Below, one piece after another: positions 1 to 15,000 of a stretch of DNA of 64,000 bases. The stretch is from Apteryx mantelli (taxonomy: Eukaryota > Chordata > Aves > Apterygiformes > Apterygidae), in NCBI RefSeq assembly GCF_036417845.1, contig NC_089981.1, positions 83,679,268-83,743,267 of the forward strand. The letters are read 5' to 3'. Under the pieces are notes generated by a model. It did no database searches. It had not been told where the DNA came from and saw only the letters and a list, made by a program, of their open reading frames with translations. Every line of letters begins with the position of its first letter. Positions within the stretch are counted from its first letter, which is position 1. The position numbers were made by a program, and so were the translations under genes.

Positions 1-3000
1 GCTTCTGTCTTGAGCACATTTCAATGCTGAATTAGTGAGAACAATTTGAACAGTTGTCTATAAAGCAGTACAGGTATTTTCCCAGAATGATCAGTGAAAC
101 ATTTAATCTGACTGTAACAAAACTCACAGAAACTGAAACCAGTGAAGCTGTCAAATGTAAAAGGAAAACAAACTTGCATGGCATATGAACCAAAGGAGCT
201 TTACAAATATCATTTCCTTTTAAAAAAACAAGCAAATTGGGACCATCCTATTTGAACATGTATTTAAAAATACATCTTTTAACATCACACATTTTTCATT
301 TTTGTCACACAGGAATCTTTTTCCAAGAGGGAAATAAATAGCACACAACACTTCAAAAAAATTGCTGCCTTGCCCCTGAGGTGCTAATGTTTTTAGCATT
401 TAAAAAAAAGTTTCTGGTGCAAGAAGGAGATGCACAAAGGTGCAAAAGTGCCTTTTTCTTTTCAGAGCAGTGAAAAGTACAGCTTGTCTCTTTTCTAGGA
501 TGCGTTATATACTTAATTCATATATTTTGTCATCAAAATCTGTATCTAAAATGGCAGTGTTTATGCATACATAATAGATTCAGTGCTCTGACCTCATCAA
601 AACACTGAACATAAGCAGAAGAAAGAACTGAAACAGCCTTTCTTCTCCTACCCTCAAACCTAGTTACAGCGCTTGTAGCAATAGCAGAAGAATTTTCTTT
701 ACAATCTTTAGGAGGCCTCATAAGAAGAGGCTTCAAATATAGCATTTGTCACTGAGAGTTTAAGCGATTAATAGTTTGAAGTATGGCTTTCCACACCAGT
801 TTTGCTTGCGATTTTTAAAGTTTTAACTCAAACTTTCCACAGTCCAGTTCCAGGTTTTGTAGTTTCCAAAACTAAACTTTAGTCTACATGAAAAAGAGGA
901 CAGAACACTTTATCTGCCTAGTCCTAAATTAAGTTTAGCTTTTTGTACTAATACGCCATGTATTAAATATGCTTGTTAATTAGGTGCCAGTGAAGCTATA
1001 ACTTAACATTATTATAGTTTTGCACTCTACAACAAAATTAGACATTTTAAGCATTTATTCATAGGTAGGTAAGGAATTGGTTCTTTAAGCAAAAATTGCT
1101 ATAAATTTATAAATACAAATAGTGCTTATGTTTTCTTCATTCATGCTTGAACAGATTACAAACCGAATACAATGAAGTTACGTTAAGCACCCCACATAGA
1201 CAAGAGGGATAAAAGAAAAGTTTGCTGGTATATACTATACTTAGTTCCAAGACACTATAAGTTACTTTTTCACTGTTCAGAGTTCCCTAACTCTGCATTA
1301 GTTTTAAGGCTATATATACAAATATGTATATTTCAAAGTTAGGGAAAGACAAATATAGCAAAATGCATCGTACTACATTTTCCTATCAAAAAGTAATTAT
1401 ACACCAAGTTTTGATTCTGTTTAACTGCAGTAAATGTTACAATCTACTTGTTTTACTGATTTTCCATTTGGGGAATCTGCCTACTAAATGAATAAAGTGA
1501 ACTACATATTAAATACAATATTCTCAACCAAAAAAGACAATACAAGGTGCACAAAACAGTAGTTTTGCAAACACGACTGACTTGAAAACTTAATTTTGTA
1601 TGTTCAATGGGAGAAAGCTAAGCTTAAATCAAATTAGTTTATTATCTTTCAAAAATTTAAATTAGAATTTTAAACAACGAACAGTTAAATATTGTCAACA
1701 TGCTATATTTCAAATCACAAGTACTGTTTAACCACTAGTCTCTCATCCTAAGTGGGTTAATTAAAAACACACACCATAAAATGTTAAAGATTGTCAGGCT
1801 TTGACAAACGTATTTTTATCAAACGGTAGGCAAATTCAAACCAATGCACATCTTCAGTGGGGAGGAAAACCAAAAAGCCTGAAGAAACCCACACTTGTAA
1901 AAAACAGCGTAACAGATTACTCCCACTTCATCCTCTAGCATATGGCTATGTCTTGGGAAATAATCAAAATTCCTCCCATTTTAAAAATGGGCTACCAATT
2001 AATAAAAATATTTTTCCACATGTAAAAAACCATTTACAATGGCACTGACATTTTAAAAGGCAGGAAAAAAGGAATTACACATTTATGGATAAATTTCTTG
2101 TTTGTTAAACCAAGCTTTATTGATAAAATGGAATTCAGAGTATTTTACTTGGAACAGCAGCAGACCCAGCCAATCAGGATTGTAAAAATGCTGCAGACTC
2201 CTACCACATGTAGGAAGTTGCCTGCTCATGCTCAGTGATTAGTCATTTCAGGTAAGGGTTAATGAAAAAAGAGGTGCAAAGAATCAAGGCATTCTAATCC
2301 CAAGGTTCGTATGCGAATGAACACATGATACTATTAATAGGGCATGATTCAACTCCCACTGAAGTCAAAATCAGAACTCCCCTTTAGCTCCATGTGAGAG
2401 CAGGAGTGGCCTCAGAGATACGTTTGCAGAAGAATGTGCACTACTCTGTCACTTTTCCATTGCCAAGCAAATTCACACACTGTCATTTCTGATAAATTGC
2501 CCACAAATTCAGCTTCCATATAAAACGAAGTTATCTTTAGTTTTGTGCACCTCTCGAACACCTAGCTGGCTAGGCTGCTGCTCCTTGCAATCCAAAACCA
2601 CAACATGAATTTAAAGGGATATATATTGTTGCATCACACAAGCCAAACATTTCTTCTAACCTTTATAGTGATTTAAAGCAGTTCATAATTAAATATGAGC
2701 ATTTTGTACAAAGACAATTGCACTTTACAAAAACAAAAATCATACAACATAAATTGCTGGAGTCTGATTTACAACATGTATTATGGTTTGAAATCACGTT
2801 TACAGAAGTCTGTTTTACAAAAAAGGATCAGTTCCTGGGCTAGACGTTGTACTGCTGTAGTTTTCTGCTGTAGTCACTCTCACCAACACATCATATTCCC
2901 TTCTTTAATTAAGGTTGAAGATGGATGTTAAGAAGGGTAACTGAGGTTGGGCTGCACTTTCATTTGAAGGATGAAACGTGAACTCCACAGCTAGATGAGC

Positions 3001-3004
3001 AGTT
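1..3004 (-). other. PPM1A: PPM1A 3' untranslated region, extent uncertain
   Basis: Downstream of the PPM1A stop the minus strand is AT-rich with no convincing coding frame. AATAAA poly(A) signals on the minus strand occur at 2121-2116, 1643-1638 and 1059-1054; which of them is used cannot be told from sequence. Mammalian PPM1A has a 3' UTR of several kilobases, so the transcript may well extend past the left edge of the window. Confidence 0.6.
2116..2121 (-). terminator. Candidate poly(A) signal AATAAA for PPM1A
   Basis: A perfect AATAAA hexamer on the minus strand about 0.89 kb after the PPM1A stop codon. Further copies at 1643-1638 and 1059-1054 are equally good by sequence, so this would be at most the first of several alternative cleavage sites. 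Confidence 0.3.
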
Positions 3005-3034
3005 TTACCACATATCATCAGTTGATGCAGAGTC
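3005..3034 (-). CDS. PPM1A: PPM1A last coding exon (residues 374-382 and stop)
   Basis: Thirty coding bases encoding DSASTDDMW and a TAA stop (3007-3005), matching the mammalian terminus DSTSTDDMW. The acceptor is a clear pyrimidine tract ending TTTTAAG at 3035. The exon continues into the 3' UTR. Found by matching the conserved tail, since no ORF finder would report it. Confidence 0.95.
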   Translation of the reverse strand, partial: DSASTDDMW

Positions 3035-6000
3035 CTTAAAGAAAAAAGAAGGAACCCTTTAAAGTCTGGAGTGCCCATAGTTACAGCAGTTTCTGGATAA
3101 TCCAGACTGAAAAGGGTAAAGACTTGGATAATTTTAAGAGTCTGTTTTCTTCCCCTTTTCAGAAATAACATTTAAGAAGTATATAAGAAAAAAAACACAC
3201 ATTCTTAACTAATGAAGCTTTAAGGACCAACACATTTTTAAATCTGACCAAGTGTTTTAATAAAATGTTTAACAATTCTCAAAATAATATCCTAGGAACA
3301 GTATTCAGAAACATTTCCAGAGTAGTCTGAAATAATACAAAATAGATACACTTACTACACAGGTGTGTTAGAAGAACAGGAAGCGCTTCATGCTATCTGT
3401 TATCTATTACCATTACCATCTTTTATATTTCCAGCCCTTCCATGCTGCCATAGGAAGATTCAGCCATCAACTTGCACCTTGTTGTAATTCAGATCGATTT
3501 TAAACACTTATAATTACAAGGCTGAATAGTAAACTAAACCCTAATTTTGGATTGTAGTAAGCCACAAGGAAAAAACCCATCTACATACAAAAAATTTGGA
3601 ACCAGAGACTTACAGTGCTCTAAATCGTAACCGTAAGGCTACATTGCATGGCATTACATCTACACATTCAATATCTGAGTATCTGCAGCTTTGGCTCATT
3701 TATGCCCCCAGACAATAGTGGATTTTGTGTAGTTACTGCACCCCGAAAAACACAACTCATGATTCCTGTTACCTGATTAATAAAAAAACCTAGTACAAAG
3801 TCACAAGTTAAGTACTAGTAAGTGTTTTTTATTCCATTTGCCTTTGTGCCCATTTTCTTCTCCCTTGCTCAGGATGTTTCACATTCAGCTTTTTGCATCC
3901 ACCTCATCCGTTCTATAACCCAGGCATGCATGGTAACACCACAACCAAGAAGTGCGACCGCCGCTCGGTAGCTTAAGCAACAGCTAAGCCAGGAGCACAG
4001 GCATCAGCTGGTTATTTCAGCGTTACTACCTTCCTAAGTAATTAAGAACCATGATGGGCTTTAACAATGGTCCATGCTGGTGCTTTGACTGCTGTGCTTC
4101 CCTGTCATTACTGAGACTGCAGGGGATAGAAATATTAGTCGTCTTGTTTAAAAGCGCTGTCTTACTGATACCTTCGAGAGGCAAGAGGTTAATTACATCT
4201 CTAGCAATGCCACGTATGACAATTTCTTAGTGTTAAAATTCTGCACCCTTAATTCAAACTTGTACACAGAACAGTTTTCTTCACTACAAGCCAGAAAGTT
4301 AGTTAGCATGGAGGCATAGCTTAAAAAAACAAAACAAACACTAAAATCATCCTTTGCAAGAGTACCATCCTCCAGTTTTTCCCCTGGAGAACAAAGTAGC
4401 AAAGTAGAGCAGTTAAATGAATGTTTGTTTCAAGTGCAAGGATGGAGAATAAAAGCAGTAGTGAGTAAAAAAACCAGAAGCTGCATGCCAACCATTCAGT
4501 TTGCAATTTCCTGTATCCAAGTTGCCAACATCAGCACAAAACGAAGAAGTTTGTGTACTGTATATTTGTAGAGAGTGACATACTATAGCATGTATTTTGA
4601 ATGCAGAGCATCCTTTTTCAGCCAATAGCTAGGAATTGTTATGCTAAAGGTGTCATAAATGAAAATCCCCAAACTGTAGCATTCAGTCGTAAAGCCAATG
4701 AACAATTTGTATGTATGCCTGGATGTATTTCACTTCTGTCACAGCTAAGCATGCAAGTAATTTTTGCTGATAAGCAAAGGATCATTTTAACTACTTCATG
4801 AAGCCCTGCACTTTCAATGATTGAATGTTACTCCCAGTGATCTAACTGCAACCAGGATTACTGTTCATATTTTACAGTTGCTTCATTTTTTCCCTGCTGA
4901 CATTAAGTTAACCAGCGGATTCACCTAACAGTTCTCTAATCACTGACAAATCAAAAGAACCCAAACTGTACGCATGCTGTAAGATGGACCATGTTTAAGA
5001 GTGAGAAAATGCTTATGCATTGTTTGGAAAATGAATATATCATAAAAGCTGATAGTTATAAATTTGTTTAACCTACAAGTATTGCACTTTCCTTCTTGAT
5101 ATCAGGGTGGGGGAAAAAAAGAGGTCTCCCATAACAAGAAAAATACATATGACTCTTTGCACCATTTGGCAGAAGAGCATTTGGAAACCTAGACAGAATT
5201 CAAGCCATGAAATTCCAGAGGACAAACCAACCCACCCTGCTGGAGTTTGAGGCTACAACCAGCAGAAGGCATCAGGAAACAAGCACAAGGCATAGTCCAA
5301 AGAACACAACATTGATATTACTTTTCTGGGGGTGGGGGTGGGGGGTGTTAGGAGAAGGGGGGTATTTTAGCCAAGGACCAGCAAGACATTTCTGCACAAA
5401 ACAGCTAAAATTATTGGGGCAGGGTGGGAGGGAGATAATGTGAGAGAAAAGATACTTACAGTATCATCATTCCTGTAGGGGTTCAGTCTGTTATAAACAG
5501 CTTCAATCACACTCCGTCTAGACCAAAAAACACAAGATTTTAAGGCTGTGTCTTTTTCCCCCAAGTCAAATTCCTGAAGTACAATAGTTATTTAAGCTGC
5601 AAATTTAAAAAGTTTTTAATTCACAGAACCAAGTTTACTGCAAACTAGTACTAAGCTTCATTAAACATGGAAACATAGCTACATCATTCTTTAAAACCTT
5701 TAGGTTCAAGAAAAGCAAGGCTGGATACTGGTCAGAGTTCAGCAAGAGAACAGCAGAATCTGACATTCAGATCAGGCAGATCAGGCTTTTTTATTCTGGT
5801 GATGTGTCCCAGTCTTTGAAAAAGGGCATTAGAGAACACGATGGAAGCTGAATGCTCTGCTCATTCGTGTGCCTGGGGAATACTGCAGTAGTACTTAATA
5901 TATTATGGCACTTTCAGAGAGGAATATCAGCTTTGTATTTTCTGGATGCATTAAAATTGCATTCTAAAGTACAGTTTTGTTCTTATTAAATTCTGAAATG

Positions 6001-9000
6001 TACTTCCCATTAAAATCCCGGTAAAGTTATTTATGAAGCAATACTAGTTTCCAATAACACACCCAATATTCTCCTGTAACTTTTCTCCAGAAAAATTAAA
6101 ACTGAAAACGGCAGTTTTATATACTTTATCTTCATCCTGAGAAGTTTGTCTAATTTTTTAACAATAAGTTTTCATGCATCTCGTTTCCTTCATTTTTTTT
6201 TAAACTTTGTTTAGCATATTTAAGATAATTTGTGATCAGTATTTCCAGTCTTTTGAATTCCTGGCTTTTCTAGGAAAAATAGGTAAATTGGAAAAAACAG
6301 GTAAACAGGCAACATGAGCTGTTTTTACATAGGGTAGAAGGCTCCCCCCCCTTTTTTTTTAAACTTATTAAAAAATGGGAGACTGAAGGAAAAGGAAGCC
6401 TTCGCATTACCTAGCACATAAGAAAAACTTTGGAGAGAGAACAGGAAGGAAAGAAGGGAGTGAGAGACAGGATGTAAAAATTTGACTTTAAAAATAACTT
6501 TCTTCCAGATCCCCTCTTTGCAGAACCAAGTATGATGAGCAGCAGAGTACAACTGCAATCCAAAACAAGCTTCAAAGAACAACCTTTTAACTGCTCACGA
6601 ATACATGCAGGGGAGTCGCAACGGAGTGCATCAGAAGAAAAAAAGCAGACGAGAGACCTTATAATCATCCAGTAAATACACACTGAAAAGTCAGATACTA
6701 TCATGCAGCAGTATAAATATCATAGTTCTAGTGAATGATTACATGGCATGGAAGAACAGGCGGAATTTAAAGCAATAAAAACAAGCAATCACGCACAAAA
6801 GATGTTGCATGTATAAACTGAAGAGCTTCTCTGATCTTTCAGCAATGGGTATCTTTGATATTAAATAAAGGCAGGTTTCTTGAGAAGGGTCGTCCCTCCA
6901 AATTGGCAGCATTGCTTTGAGTTGCAGTAACACCCAATTAAACCCATACTTCTGTCAATCCTGTTCAAGCTAGCATCACTTAAGCACATAATCCTACTGA
7001 AGTCGGTCACTTCAGGGACTTCAACACTTTCTCACAACCTTGTACTACTACTAGCCAAAGGACATTAAGATAAACAATCTGTGCGTGTGCACCATATTTT
7101 ATGAATAACTGATTTCTTGATATTTCAGGATGACAGCAACATATCCTAAATAGATACTACTATTGCATATAAAACTGCCATCCCTTTTCAGACTCAAACA
7201 GTTCTTATGTGAACAATTTTGTTTTGTGCAAGTCATCTTTAAAGTTTAAGTCACCACTTACTCCATTAGACACCTAGACTCTTCATGTTTCAGTGTAACA
7301 ATACAAAAACTGTGCTCTGAAGCATTAAAAATAGATAGCCCATAGCATATACGTTCAAACCGTTTTAAAACGGTACAGATTCACGAAAAATCTTTTGGTC
7401 CAAAATGTACTTTCTTTGTTGTGCAAAAAAAGCTAGACACATTGCTTCCTCAAAGGTCGAACATCAATTTTAGAAGTCCACAGAGCACCAGTATTGAACT
7501 CTTCAAGGACAAAGCCAGCCTATACAGAGTTATAAATTTAATATCTCACTTATCTTTTTTGATAGACTTCTATCCATTTTTCAGATTTGTCACAAGCAGA
7601 GAGAGAAAAAAAGCAAACTTTTTTAGGAATTGCAACATTGCCTTAGCTACAGACAAGAAAAGAAAGTTGCCAAGCAAAACATGAGATGTACATCACTTCT
7701 TGACAAAGTATGGAACTATTTATCAAATTACTACTAAAGTCATTGTATTATTTTTGCATCTTCAAACGTAACCTCCCACCCAGAAAACCCAGTTAATTAC
7801 AAAAAACAGACACTTAGGCCACCCTTAAAAAAATCCTCAGTCTTTCCACAACTATAGTTTGACAGTTTTAGTAGTGATCCATAGTTTACTTTGTTCTTGT
7901 GCTTTTCCTTTTCATATAGAAAAATTCAGGAATGAAAATTGGAGAACAGATCACCTTCTGTCCTGACCCCTTCTTCCCTCCCCCCGCTTTTAAGAGTGGC
8001 CTTACAGTTAAGTTTCAATTTAAATCAAAAACCACATTTACACTGATGTGAACTCACTTGCTTGCCAATTCACCCCCTGGCGGGAGGTTTGGGATGCTCT
8101 CAGTTGCTAACGTACGCATCACGTGGACTAAGTCTGGTACTCCTTCACCCTGCTTCTTTATGATCTCTGGGAATCAGAAGTACTTTTTTTGTAAGTGCAG
8201 TCCAAATTTAACTTAAAAAGATTGAAACACTCAGTTTTATAAAAAGGCAGCTTAACTTTAATACAAAAAAAATTACAGACCATATTCAACATGGTAAGTG
8301 TTAACTAACTTTGGTACCATAAGAACGAACTTGTAATGGATTTGATAAAAGATACCCTGCAAACTGTTAACATGCACACTGATTTCAGAATACACAACTA
8401 CCTAATAAAAGTGGGAATAATTTCTTTAATGGCTTTACTGCTATACCATTATTATATCTTCCCAACAAAATGCACTGAGCATGAGGTAGATATTAACATC
8501 AGCCTTAACCCTGCAACAGCAGTTAGAAAGTCATTGCCATGATAGAAAGCATAGTATTTTGAAGAAATAAAAGGTTAAATATATTAAAAATAACTCCCAT
8601 AGCTGTATGTAAAAGCTAATACTTGTACCTCACTGCACAATAGTAACATGCAAACATTAAAAACTTACATACAAATTAAATGCCAGGGACAGAGTTAAGT
8701 GACAGTTCCATCCTTAACTCATTTAGGGGATGTGCGAATATTGGGTAATTATTTAAAGCTGATCCATCCAACTTGGAGTGAAGAGAATTTGTACTGTAGC
8801 CACAGTCAAGTTTGCTACAAAACTCATTCTTTAGCTTTATTCTTAGGCCTGGTTTTCTGAAGTAGTAAACACAAACTCAAAAGAGCTTTTAGATCTTACC
8901 ACCCTTGAAGAGTCACTCCTCAAGTTTTATGAAATTCCTATTTAAAGAACAAGTGACTTTTTTAAAAATGTATCTCAGTTTCTATGTGAACTGTGAACTC

Positions 9001-12000
9001 AGAATTATAAAAGATACAAATTATTAAGACTTGGAGGTATTGATCTTCAAGTGAATACTGCAGTACACATACAATAATGTGTACCTATATACACACACAC
9101 ACACTCACTATTCTTCATGCAGTAATGCATTTACACAACTTAGTAGTTGGAATTCATCAGTACCCACTTTTGAAAAAGATATCTTAGCATTCAGCTTTTA
9201 CTGTAAGTGATAAAAACAAAATAGCATACCAAGTTTCCGCTTCGTAATTTAGTAAGTGAGATAAGGCACATTAAAAGCTTCTAAAACCAAAATATGTCCA
9301 GTCCTTTTTAGTTAAAAACTGAATTACTTTTTGTGCATACAATAGTTTTTCAGGGCCGCACTTGTTTACAAGAAGAATCAGCTCAATTTTGCAAGTCAGG
9401 TTGCGTAAGTTATTTGCAAGGTACAGTGGAAACACTGTCTAGTCCTCAACCAGTGTCAAACTCTGCAGTACAAAGCTTTAAGCTGTTTAATTCAAAGTCT
9501 ACATTGTAAGTAGGAAGAAATCCAATAGATGACACCACACACCTTAGATACCTCAGAAACTTGCCATTTCCTCAAAGTCTGTGGCCAAAATTCATTTTAC
9601 CATCTAGCATTTAGTAAATAATCTAACACTTCAATCTGAATAAGAAGCAAAGATCTCAGATTTGGTTTGCCAAATTCCTTTATTGTGCAATTTTGAACAT
9701 CTAGTATATTCTACATTGTGCTAGAGCTAGAGTTGTGCTGTACAAAAATAAGGAATTTATAGTTTACCTATGCTACACAGTTTCACAACCTGTAACTGCA
9801 GTACATTTAACATACAGTCTCCACTAAATTAATACATTTATATCTTGATAGAACTATAGATACAGACTGAATGAACACTGATGACAACAAATGGAGTCGG
9901 TCTGCTAGCTCTTTTTAATTTATTGGAATTGTCTTTTTGCAATACATCTTGTTAAACCTCCTTTTAATTTACTTTTAAACCTTCTACACAATTTCACGGC
10001 ATCAAATCATGGAAAAACATACTTACAACCCTAAAATAAAGGATTCAAAACACATCTACTGATTTCATATTCCACATGGGAATTCCATACAAAGTTTAAG
10101 TAAAAGCCAAAGTTTGATTTTGTGAAAATATGGGAAGGAACATATATCAGCTAACTTAAAATTATTTATCTCTTTATAGATATAAATATTGCAAGGATAA
10201 TCTACTAACTGAGTGTTTATAGGTAAAAAACTGAGAACGGAACAAGTCACTTAGTCAAGTGTTTTTGAGAGTCAACACATTGGTAACTCACATAGTGCAA
10301 ATAGCAGCAATGTATTTTGGAATGACTGATTACTTCTATCCAGAAGTTCACATGACATTTTAAGACTAACATTGATTTATTGCAAGTAATGGCACAAAGA
10401 TGCTTCTCCACACTTGCTTCATCTATCATTATTAGTTGTTGTAGTTACGAATCTGGACCACAAATGCATCAAGACTGATAAAAGGAGAGTCCTAGGTAAC
10501 ATGGTAAGTAGAAAACTTCCTACGCTTTCTTTCTTTCTGTCTGAATCACCTTTCATTGTTCAGATGACCATTAGTACTAAGCCCTTTTCAATCGTAAAAT
10601 TTTCACTATTTGTTAACAGTATAAAGATATATTCTGGGCTGAGGGAGGAAAAGTACTAATATTAATCAACCAGAAAAAATGCACATTAGGAAGCATCAAA
10701 TCTCATTACCTGTTGGACTAGACCAAGTACTGAAGTGCATAACAAATACATAATATGCATTTTCACCAAGATCCCATTTTAATGGATTTTAGCTTTAAAT
10801 TGATACTACAGATTAGTAAGAAAATTCTAAAAGTAGTCTTTACATTTTCTAGTTTTTAGCTAAAAATTAGGCTTTTAAAATTAAGCCCTGCCATTCCTCA
10901 AGCATCTTAGGATAACAGTAAGATTATTCACTGTAGTGTTGAAAGTTTCAGATATTGTGACAGTCCTACCTTACTAGCTAGTACTGCATAATCCATTTAC
11001 AGCATGGAACAATTTAATTGCATAAGAATGATTAAGTTAAATGTAAAAGTCATCAACACTTGTTCTTGCAATTCTACTTTATTTCAGCCTCTCAGCTTCC
11101 CTCATGAGTAAAAGCTACAAGATCAAGTTCTGCATACAGCTGATATAAATCAGTCAGGTTGAATAGTGTTTACTACACACTCAAATTTAAATAGTTCTTT
11201 GTGCAATATTGGGCAAAAGATTGAGGACAACTCCAAAAAAAAAAAAAGAAAGAAAGAAGTATTGACCTTTGAGGGTAAGTACAATATATTTTCTGAAATT
11301 GTTCAGACATCATCCCATTAAATTAGTATTAAAGTGCTTTATAACTCTATATAGGATCTTTCTGCCTCTGTACAAGTTTGACATTTCATTCATTCCTGAA
11401 ATTTTGTATTTGTATAAATGCAACATATTGGCAACCAAATTCACTATTTTATGTACCATAATCATATACAGTTCCAATGTCTACGTTCTTTATTTACTGA
11501 GGGGTTTCCACAGAACAGTTAACTTTCCTCACTGTAATATATCTAGGCCAGTGGGGCCAGCTGAAGATGCAGCCTTAACTTGAACACATCCTTATATTCC
11601 ATGTCGTGGGTTTATCTGAATTGAGATAAAATAAGATATGAAGGTAACACTTGCCAACATAGGAGAGTTAGCTGGTATAAATTAACGTGTGAATTTACAG
11701 CATACTTGTTCTCCACCAATTTTGTGAGTGGGCATATATAGTAAGCTCTTTAAATGTCTGCGTGCAAAGCTGCTCGCTGCTTTGAAATAGAGAAAGCCAT
11801 CTGACACTAAACTCATGTAGTGTTACCATGCATGTGGACGCCCTTGCTACATAGTGTCAAAAAGATTCACTATAGCTTACTGTGTATCAACTTTCCCAAT
11901 TAGGCAAGTGTTCACTTAAAATACTGAAATGCTCTGTCTAGCCATTTGTTCAGGAGCAAAACCACCGTAGCTTGCCGAGACCTTGGGAACATGGCTTTCA

Positions 12001-15000
12001 GAAAGGTGATACTTTCTGAAGGAGCATCTACACAGGTCATAAGTGCTTCAAACTGCACATTAATTTGTCTGAACCCAAAGTTCTCGTATAGGCAAGTCCT
12101 TTGCAAAATTTCTGAAGTTGCGCTTTGTTTTATCTTCACGCAAGTTACAGAGGGAAAAAAAGGTGCACAATATATTCCTGTAACTTACTAATCACCGGTA
12201 CCACACTTGCTAAGAACTCCGCATATTGTGCCCTGCGTGCTACTAAGGATTCTTGGAGTACATACACATGACTAGACTTGTAACATATAGGTTTAGAGGA
12301 GTCCACTTCACAAAAAGACTTAACCTATGCAAACAATGCATACAGCGTGTCTTACGTTTCAGAACAAACTCTAATCTGTGTTCATTTTTAAACACCTAAA
12401 GGCACTGTAATCCAGTTTTAATGAGAAATCAAACTGAATTGATTTGAAATACCATTTTTGTTAGGAGATTAAAAATGCCTGAGATTTGCAGTTTAGGTTG
12501 AAAGTTTAAGAACTCCAGAAATACAGATTTAACAAATTTTTGAAGTTATTAGAGTAAGATGTGCTCTCAGTTTTTGTTCATCATGAATGCCTAAAGATAA
12601 GCTTTGACAACTTTCTGATGTATTTTTTAAGTATATATGTTAGCAGTTGCCCTTAAGATGACAGTAAATCAAGCTGTAACCCTTCAATAATCATATGATA
12701 AAATATTACTATAATATTACAACATATTACTACATTGCCATCTTCACAGACATGTTGCCAGATATTCTAGTATTTCATTTAACTCCATATGACAGGAACC
12801 AGGGTTTACTGGTCTGAAGTTAGTGCTGTCAATGGACCCGTGAATAACACCGAGCACAAATGATTTTTTTTCTCTGCCATCCTGAACAGTCTTCAGGGCT
12901 ATAGGCTGCTGTGCTTCCACAGCAGAATTTTATCAGGACATAGAGCAGGTGTATATGAGTGCCTTTTTCAGAGATGTACACTAGATGGCCAATGGCACTT
13001 GAAGGTTTATTAGGAAGCCTGTATGAGTTAAGAGTTTAGTTGTTTCAAGGGGGAGTGGGGGTCTGTTTAGAAACAAAGTTACTTATTTTTTTTTAAATGA
13101 TCCACCTTCTACTCTGCTTTCCAGGTACTTGTCCAACTCTGCCTCTCTTTTCACCGCCTCTGGTGATACCTTTGGTGCATTCGGAAAACAGATCAATATC
13201 ACACTCATGTTGTCTCGACTTCCCTGGTGGAAAAGAAAAAATGATTTTGAGAATACATACACACCAGATTAAATCCATATCAATGCATTTTTACACACAA
13301 AAAATTACCAATCATGTGACATTAGAATACACTTTTTATACCTACAGGTTAATATTAACCCTCATTTTTCCTCTTGCTTACAGAATTCCATAAGTCTGCA
13401 TGTTCAATCATTCTGCAAAAACTACTTTAAGTCATTTTGTTCTTTCCTCTTTTATGGTCTGCACATTATGAGTAGCCAATTGCAGAGAGCCCACTGTCTC
13501 TTTAAAACTGACATTACCAATAAGTGATCTGTAATAAAGGTTGTATTTGACCTTAAGTACTATCCAATCATTTTGAGGAAACAGCTAAAATATTAAATCA
13601 GTAAACAAAACCTTTACTTGCCTAAAAGCAATAATTAGATAGTTGAACAACTCAGACACTGCTTCCACCTAAAACCACTGCTATTGATTAGAGGGTTTTT
13701 TGTTTGTTTGTAAAGAAAAGAACTGAGAGTTTGTTAAAAGACCAGTTGGAAGTGGCTCTGCCCTATAATGGCAGTTATTTGGGCATTAAAAAAAAAAGCG
13801 TTCTTTGAAATGCAAACTTTTAGAACTCAAACTAAACACAACCCTAATACCTGAATATATTAAAATGCAACTACATTCTGAATATGAAAAGTAACTGTTT
13901 AGTTTACTTTCAATGCCCTAATCTACAAGCATTCATCTATATGCTTAACTTTTACCACTCAAATCCACTGAAGCCAACAAGACTGAGAACAGAGAGAAGT
14001 TATTAAAACAGGTACTCTGAATGTATGGGGAGATGCTGACGTCATTCAGCTATTGTGAAGCTTACAAAATCAGCAATGCAGTGTTCATACCCTGCTATTT
14101 GTTTTCAGGATTACCAGATAAAATTATAAACAAAAATATATACATTATCAAACTTCTCAAGTGTTGGAAAATAATTGCTTTTTTCCCCAAAAGGGAAACA
14201 ATGACCTTGTTAGCCATGTGACAAGAGCTGAGATGCTGTCTTGTCTCTTTAGCATCAAAAATACTGGCTTTAAACATTACGACTAAGCTTGCCTTTGGAA
14301 AATTAAGTGACAAGCTATGAAAGTAAATATTTCAAATTTCTTCTATAACTGCACAATCCTACAATTTATTAAAATTAATGGAAGTTATTGTAGATAAAAC
14401 CAGATTTGTTAAACAAAACAGCCCCATCTTCTTCTACCTGAATTTGTTTCAGAGCCATATCACACACCACTGAACAAGAACTACAGTAATTAAACTAGAA
14501 CAAAAAAATAACTTAGGAAGTCAGATCTTCATATGGTCAATAATTTTAAGCCGCAAAATTATATGATGTTAAGGTTCAATCATTCTGCATTTACCTTGGT
14601 GTAAATGAGACAGTAACATTACTATGTGCACTGTTTATGTTGTGTGTTCCCCCATCACCATTTTTATGGAAACCTTGATAATTATTTTCAAAGTCATGTT
14701 ACCATTAACAAATATGATATTTATAGACTGGACCCAAAACTTATTCTTAACTGGTTCATAAACTTCTAATAGTGAAAACATAATAAACTTCTCCTCTCAA
14801 TTCTGGCTACCTTGTACAAGCAGGTGTCAACTATCTCATTGCAAACTTTCTCAAGGTCATCAGTGACTTCAAGCCTGGATCTTACAAAATCACACAGTTC
14901 TTCGTTCCCCATAACATCCCAGATACCATCGCAAGCCAGTATGATGAACTGATCATCTTCTTCTGATCTCTCAATTTCATAAACTTCAGGCTCAGGTGAG

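Noticed and set aside
13093-13393. Open frames of 61 and 98 codons overlapping PPM1A second coding exon
   Set aside because: They are in other frames than the [13 protein letters not shown] reading that matches PPM1A; shadows of the real exon.
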